A program made the translations under genes and the position numbers. Positions 20,539-21,347 of a stretch of 21,347 nt of DNA are shown here, piece after piece (position 1 is the stretch's first letter; each line of letters starts with the position of its first letter). The DNA comes from Fibrobacter sp. (lineage in GTDB: Bacteria > Fibrobacterota > Fibrobacteria > Fibrobacterales > Fibrobacteraceae). The notes under the pieces were generated by a model that did not search any database, was not told the DNA's origin, and saw only the letters and a program-made list of their open reading frames with translations. Location of the stretch: assembly GCA_016295375.1 (NCBI GenBank), contig JAEDLI010000035.1, forward strand, positions 1-21,347. Reading direction: 5' to 3'.

Positions 20539-21213
20539 ATGAGTAAGCAAAGAAATGAGCCGAACGTGGCTGTGGAAGCAGTTCCGAATAAAGCCGTTCC
20601 GCCCGAAAAGCCTGAATTTTCCCTGATAGACGAAGCTTTTCTCAAGTCGCGAATCCACACTATTCGCGGGTTCAAGGTCATGCTCGACGCCGATTTGGCC
20701 ACAATTTACGGGTATGAGACGAAAGCTTTTAACAGGCAAGTTAAGAACAATATCGAAAAATTTGATGGCGATTTTCGATTTCAATTGACCAAAGAAGAAT
20801 ACAACGAGATTCTAAGGTGCAAAAATTGCACCCTAGAACAGGGAAAATACTCAAAATTTCTTCCTTTCGCCTTCACCGAACAGGGCATCTACATGCTCAT
20901 GACAGTCTTGAAGGGTGAACGGGCTGTCGCTCAAAGCAAAGCTCTCATCCGTCTTTTCAAGCAGATGAAGGACTACATTTTCGCCGAGAACCAGCAGTTG
21001 CTCGGGAATGTGGGAATTCCTGAAATCGCCATGCAGACGGCGCAGAACGCAAAGGTCCTCGCGGAACATTCTATTGATATCAAAACACTCTCCGGCGAAG
21101 TCCGCAATATCCACGAGCATCTTGGAAAGGTTGATTTGAGCCTGCAGACAGTCATGGAAAACTTTATTGACCCCACGACCTACAAGCATTTCCTGATTCT
21201 TGACGGACAGTAG
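20539..21213 (+). CDS. ORF6N-domain DNA-binding protein
   Basis: A 224-aa protein. The ORF6N domain (~25-150) has IHTIRGFKVMLDADLATIYGYE, FNRQVKNNIEKF, FRFQLTKEEY, FAFTEQGIYMLMTVL and ALIRLFKQMKDYI, typical of KilA-N-related proteins in phages and mobile islands, thought to bind DNA. A predicted coiled-coil C-terminus (~155-215) follows. AAGG lies five bases before the ATG, and a good promoter precedes it. It diverges from the restriction-modification operon across a 424-bp region and could regulate it, though nothing in the sequence proves that. The function of ORF6N proteins is poorly defined. Confidence 0.85.
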   Translation: MSKQRNEPNVAVEAVPNKAVPPEKPEFSLIDEAFLKSRIHTIRGFKVMLDADLATIYGYETKAFNRQVKNNIEKFDGDFRFQLTKEEYNEILRCKNCTLEQGKYSKFLPFAFTEQGIYMLMTVLKGERAVAQSKALIRLFKQMKDYIFAENQQLLGNVGIPEIAMQTAQNAKVLAEHSIDIKTLSGEVRNIHEHLGKVDLSLQTVMENFIDPTTYKHFLILDGQ

Positions 21214-21232
21214 CGTGCAAAACGAGTGTCGC

Positions 21233-21254
21233 AAAATTATGCTTGCATAATTTT
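21233..21254. terminator. AT-rich perfect hairpin after the ORF6N gene
   Basis: AAAATTATGC-TT-GCATAATTTT is a perfect 10-bp stem ending in TTTT. It may act as a weak bidirectional terminator, but it overlaps the possible start of the next ORF. Confidence 0.4.
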
Positions 21255-21347
21255 ATGACCGAGTGCAGCCGCAGACGCCGAAGGCGTCAAAGGCTGGACG
21301 CCGATGTCGCCTATACGCAAATTTACGGTATGGCGAAGAAGTCCATC
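21255..21347 (+). CDS. Possible ORF running off the right edge
   Basis: Open from ATG 21255 to the window end (31 codons). It begins with an Arg-rich stretch encoded by a GACGCC/GGCGTC palindrome (21274-21288) and continues RLDADVAYTQIYGMAKKSI. There is no Shine-Dalgarno. It may be a repeat-derived artefact; no family is assigned. Confidence 0.2.
   Translation, partial: MTECSRRRRRRQRLDADVAYTQIYGMAKKSI

Overview
The window looks like a chromosomal segment from a Gram-negative anaerobe of moderate GC, most like Fibrobacter or a relative in the Fibrobacterota/Bacteroidota group. The basis is indirect: a pyruvate:ferredoxin oxidoreductase, promoters ending in TAnnTTTG as in Bacteroidota, and a lipoprotein-type metal-binding protein. 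I could not run a database search, so the genus is an inference.

Layout. (1) 1-2353, minus: 5' two thirds of nifJ (pyruvate:ferredoxin oxidoreductase), cut by the window edge. (2) 2354-3012: gene-free and repeat-rich, with a palindromic dispersed repeat, a second palindrome and a 119-bp tract in strict 7-bp phase. (3) 3013-3645: a degenerate ThiE/TenI-like gene. (4) 3745-8789: an overlapping two-gene signalling unit, a REC-HD-GYP response regulator followed by a 1325-aa hybrid sensor kinase, organised like RpfG/RpfC. (5) 13040-8786, minus: a zinc-homeostasis block with a ZIP transporter, a Fur/Zur-type regulator, the ABC zinc importer (binding lipoprotein, ATPase, permease) and a small zinc-ribbon membrane protein. 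The regulator-importer operon starts at a strong promoter overlapped by two 7-1-7 inverted repeats, so it should be zinc-repressed and autoregulated. (6) 13.2-21.3 kb: an accessory island. It begins with a broken IS200/IS605-type transposase and holds a stand-alone YwqJ-like deaminase plus candidate immunity gene on plus. Convergent to these, on minus, is a restriction-modification operon: split methyltransferase genes M1 and M2, a GIY-YIG-like/SF2-helicase restriction protein, and a 57-aa gene. A divergent ORF6N-domain gene lies at the right.

The most unusual signal is a pair of related, foldable ~80-nt elements, at 13428-13506 (plus) and 20182-20263 (minus). They share GGGCGTGGGTCGTTTG at the 5' end, GAGCCTCGAA in the middle and CCACGCC followed by a T-run at the 3' end. 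Each lies just upstream of one of the two inward-facing island operons, in that operon's orientation, and each is followed by a start-site hairpin and a very short leader ORF overlapping the first gene. The right copy can alternatively pair its 5' arm with an upstream sequence, as an attenuator would. I read this as a candidate undescribed regulatory RNA or mobile structured element controlling the defence/toxin genes.

A second theme is 7-bp periodic repeats at three loci: an intergenic tract, the znuA-znuC junction, and inside znuA next to its His-rich loop. A third is that three genes have a TATAWT box exactly 6 nt before ATG, which predicts leaderless mRNAs.
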